A DNA stretch of 34,114 nucleotides from JBBQYA01 sp038209155 (GTDB lineage: Bacteria; Bacteroidota; Bacteroidia; Sphingobacteriales; Sphingobacteriaceae): contig JBBQYA010000023.1 in assembly GCA_038209155.1 (NCBI GenBank), positions 1 to 34,114 of the forward strand, given 5' to 3'. Position numbers and translations under genes: made by a program. Of the stretch, positions 32,243 through 34,114 are shown in pieces. Positions within the stretch are counted from its first letter, which is position 1. Every line of letters starts with the position of its first letter. A model generated the notes under the pieces. That model was not told the DNA's origin and searched no databases. It saw nothing but the letters and a program-made list of their open reading frames with translations.

Positions 32243-34087
32243 TCAAATTGATTTTCCTTTCATTGCTTTTCCTATTGCTTCATCCATTACACGTTCTGCG
32301 AAAGGTCTAGTAAATTCATTTAGGATTTCTATTGCTTGTTGTATGGTGTCTTTATCCAAAGTTTTAATACTGTTTTGAAGCTTCAATAAAAGATCATTTG
32401 TTCCATTTATTTCTTCTAGATTTAACAATGGAGAATTATTTTTTAAAAATTTCTCGATAGTATATACCATTTGAGTTCCTTCATTTTCAGCTTCAATTTT
32501 CATTCTCGTTTCCACGTCTTCCTTGGCAAAAGTCAGAGAATCTATCAACATCGTTTCCACTTCCTCATCTGTTAAACCATAAGTAGGTTTAATTTCTATC
32601 GTTTGCGAAACTCCAGATCGTAGTTCAGAAGCTTTCACTTTCAAAATCCCATCTGCATTTAGCATAAATTGAATATCAACTTTGGGAATTCCTGCTGGCA
32701 TAGCTGGAATATTTTGTAAATTAAATTCGCCTAATTTTCTATTCAGATTCACCAAATCGCGTTCGCCTTGGTAAACCGCAATTTTCATATTTATCTGCCC
32801 ATCTATGCTTGTTGTATACTGTCTGCCAGCAGCAGTTGGAATTTTAGAATTTCTAGGAATTATGGTATCCATCAATCCTCCAGCAGTTTCTAAACCTAAA
32901 GAAAGTGGAGTAACATCCAAAAGCAAAACATCCGAACGATTTCCAGCAAGCACATCTGCTTGGATAGCCGCACCTAAAGCTACTACTTGGTCTGGATTAA
33001 TTTCATCAAAAACTTTTTGTTCGAAAAACTCGGAAACTCGTTTTTTCACAAAAGGAATTCTTGTACTGCCACCTACCATGATTACTTTATCAATTTCAGT
33101 TTTTGATAATCCAGAATCTTTTAGCGCATGACTACAACTTTCAATGGTTTCTTGAATTTTACTTTCTATCAATTTTTCAAAATCTGATTTATTGATTGAA
33201 AAAGTAAATCCTGAAATTTCTTTAGAATAAAAATCAGAACTACTTAAATTCTTTTTTGCTTCCTCAGCCAACAATCTTAATTCTTGACGGGAAACAATTT
33301 CCAAATCATTTCCAGAAATTGTTTTTAACCAATAATCAACTAAAAGATTATCCAAATCATCACCACCTAAAAAAGTATTCCCATTGGTGGCCAAAACTTC
33401 AAAAATTCCGTTTTCTAAATGTAAAATTGAGATATCAAACGTGCCTCCACCTAAATCGTAAACTGCAATATTGCTTGGTGCAGAATTTTGTAATCCGATG
33501 CCATACGCTAAACTTGCAGCGGTAGGTTCATTTACAATTCGTAATACATCTAAACCTGCAATTTTTCCAGCATCACGAGTTGCTTGTCGCTGAGAATCAT
33601 TAAAATATGCCGGAACAGTAATCACGGCTCGATTTACTGGAGTTTTTAAAGCATGTTCTGCTCTTGTTTTTAATTCGGATAAAATCAAAGCCGAAAACTC
33701 AATGGCAGTATAATATTTATTTCTAACCACTATTTTTACCAAGCTTTCCTCATTCTCTTCTGCAATAATTTTGTATGGAACATAACCTCCAGATTTTACA
33801 ATATCTTGATATGAACGGCCTAAAAGCCTTTTTACAGAATAAATAGTATTCTCAGGATCAGGTATTAAATATGCTTTTGCCTCTTCTCCAACTATTGTAT
33901 TTCCGTTAGAATCTATATGAACAATTGAAGGAACAAGTACACCTTTGTCCAAATCATTGATCACAACAGGATTTCCATTTTCTAAACAATAAGCAATGAG
34001 CGAATTGGTAGTTCCTAAATCTATTCCGATTACTATTTCTTCTTTTTGTATTGAGCCAGAGGCTAAATTGATGGATATTTTGGCCAT
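32243..34087 (-). CDS. hscA: Fe-S assembly chaperone HscA (Hsp70 family)
   Basis: A 614-residue Hsp70. The nucleotide-binding domain has IGIDLGTTNSLIAY (19-32), NEPTAASLAYG, YDLGGGTFDISIL and VMVGGSTRIPFVKK; the substrate domain starts LLLDVTPLSLGLETAGG. The N-terminal extension MAKISINLASGSIQKEE and the moderate length fit HscA rather than DnaK. It should release clusters from IscU by binding LPPVK. hscB and ferredoxin genes, usual neighbours, are not in the window and iscSUA lie 17 kb away. Confidence 0.9.
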   Translation of the reverse strand: MAKISINLASGSIQKEEIVIGIDLGTTNSLIAYCLENGNPVVINDLDKGVLVPSIVHIDSNGNTIVGEEAKAYLIPDPENTIYSVKRLLGRSYQDIVKSGGYVPYKIIAEENEESLVKIVVRNKYYTAIEFSALILSELKTRAEHALKTPVNRAVITVPAYFNDSQRQATRDAGKIAGLDVLRIVNEPTAASLAYGIGLQNSAPSNIAVYDLGGGTFDISILHLENGIFEVLATNGNTFLGGDDLDNLLVDYWLKTISGNDLEIVSRQELRLLAEEAKKNLSSSDFYSKEISGFTFSINKSDFEKLIESKIQETIESCSHALKDSGLSKTEIDKVIMVGGSTRIPFVKKRVSEFFEQKVFDEINPDQVVALGAAIQADVLAGNRSDVLLLDVTPLSLGLETAGGLMDTIIPRNSKIPTAAGRQYTTSIDGQINMKIAVYQGERDLVNLNRKLGEFNLQNIPAMPAGIPKVDIQFMLNADGILKVKASELRSGVSQTIEIKPTYGLTDEEVETMLIDSLTFAKEDVETRMKIEAENEGTQMVYTIEKFLKNNSPLLNLEEINGTNDLLLKLQNSIKTLDKDTIQQAIEILNEFTRPFAERVMDEAIGKAMKGKSI

Positions 34088-34100
34088 AATTAATTTGTTG

Positions 34101-34108
34101 CAAAGATA
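34101..34108 (-). promoter_or_regulatory. -7 box of hscA
   Basis: TATCTTTG reads on the minus strand and matches TAnnTTTG, only 13 bases before the ATG at 34087. The message would have a leader of about ten bases. The upstream element, if any, is beyond the window edge. Confidence 0.55.
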
Positions 34109-34114
34109 ATTAGA

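Noticed and set aside
1..34114. Search for CRISPR arrays, transposases, integrases, toxin-antitoxin pairs and phage genes.
   Set aside because: No direct-repeat arrays, terminal inverted repeats or matching proteins seen; the region looks like stable core chromosome.

Overview
The window is a gene-dense stretch (about 90% coding) of an AT-rich chromosome from the phylum Bacteroidota. The evidence is a set of TAnnTTTG -7 boxes, two of them with a TTG exactly 19 bases upstream; a near absence of Shine-Dalgarno sequences; many exported proteins with signal peptides ending in AQ or SQ; a cysteine-free type B L31; and families largely restricted to the phylum (DUF3078, DUF4476, a Mpl-like ligase, a PorT-like barrel). 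I see no insertion sequence, prophage, CRISPR array or defence island. No gene-free stretch exceeds 300 bases.

Left part, minus strand (1-13578). A long run of closely packed genes reads right to left: mce, rpmE2 with its own promoter and terminator, a GlmU-like sugar nucleotidyltransferase, tpiA, prmA, a 1458-residue exported protein of unknown function, a Mpl-like muropeptide ligase, ftsK, lolA, a terminator, a small conserved-looking protein and a metallo-beta-lactamase-fold hydrolase that runs off the left edge. Cell-envelope work (peptidoglycan recycling, lipoprotein transport, chromosome partition) dominates it.

Middle (13771-18872). iscS-iscU-iscA on the plus strand form a Fe-S assembly operon closed by a strong terminator. 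A long-chain acyl-CoA ligase follows, converging on a HAD phosphatase-like gene. A tRNA with anticodon CAU stands next to it with its own promoter and terminator. hscA, the chaperone partner of IscU, is not in the isc operon but lies alone at the right edge on the other strand.

Right part (19112-34114). A three-gene minus-strand unit encodes exported proteins: two tandem proteins with related LPP20/FlgT-N-like domains and one DUF4476 protein. They have no obvious partner in the window and are the best candidate for an uncharacterised system. Next come a PorT-like outer membrane barrel convergent with rpoN (sigma-54), then asnS (with a coiled-coil insertion), mscL, a DUF3078 protein convergent with a ChaN-like protein, the rpmH-rnpA-yidD-ctp-tauE operon and hscA.

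The most unexpected non-coding signal is a shared promoter-start sequence. TTGCAATCC follows the -7 box of rpmH, rpmE2 and the tRNA gene, and in the last two it extends to 13 identical bases. All three are translation-machinery genes.
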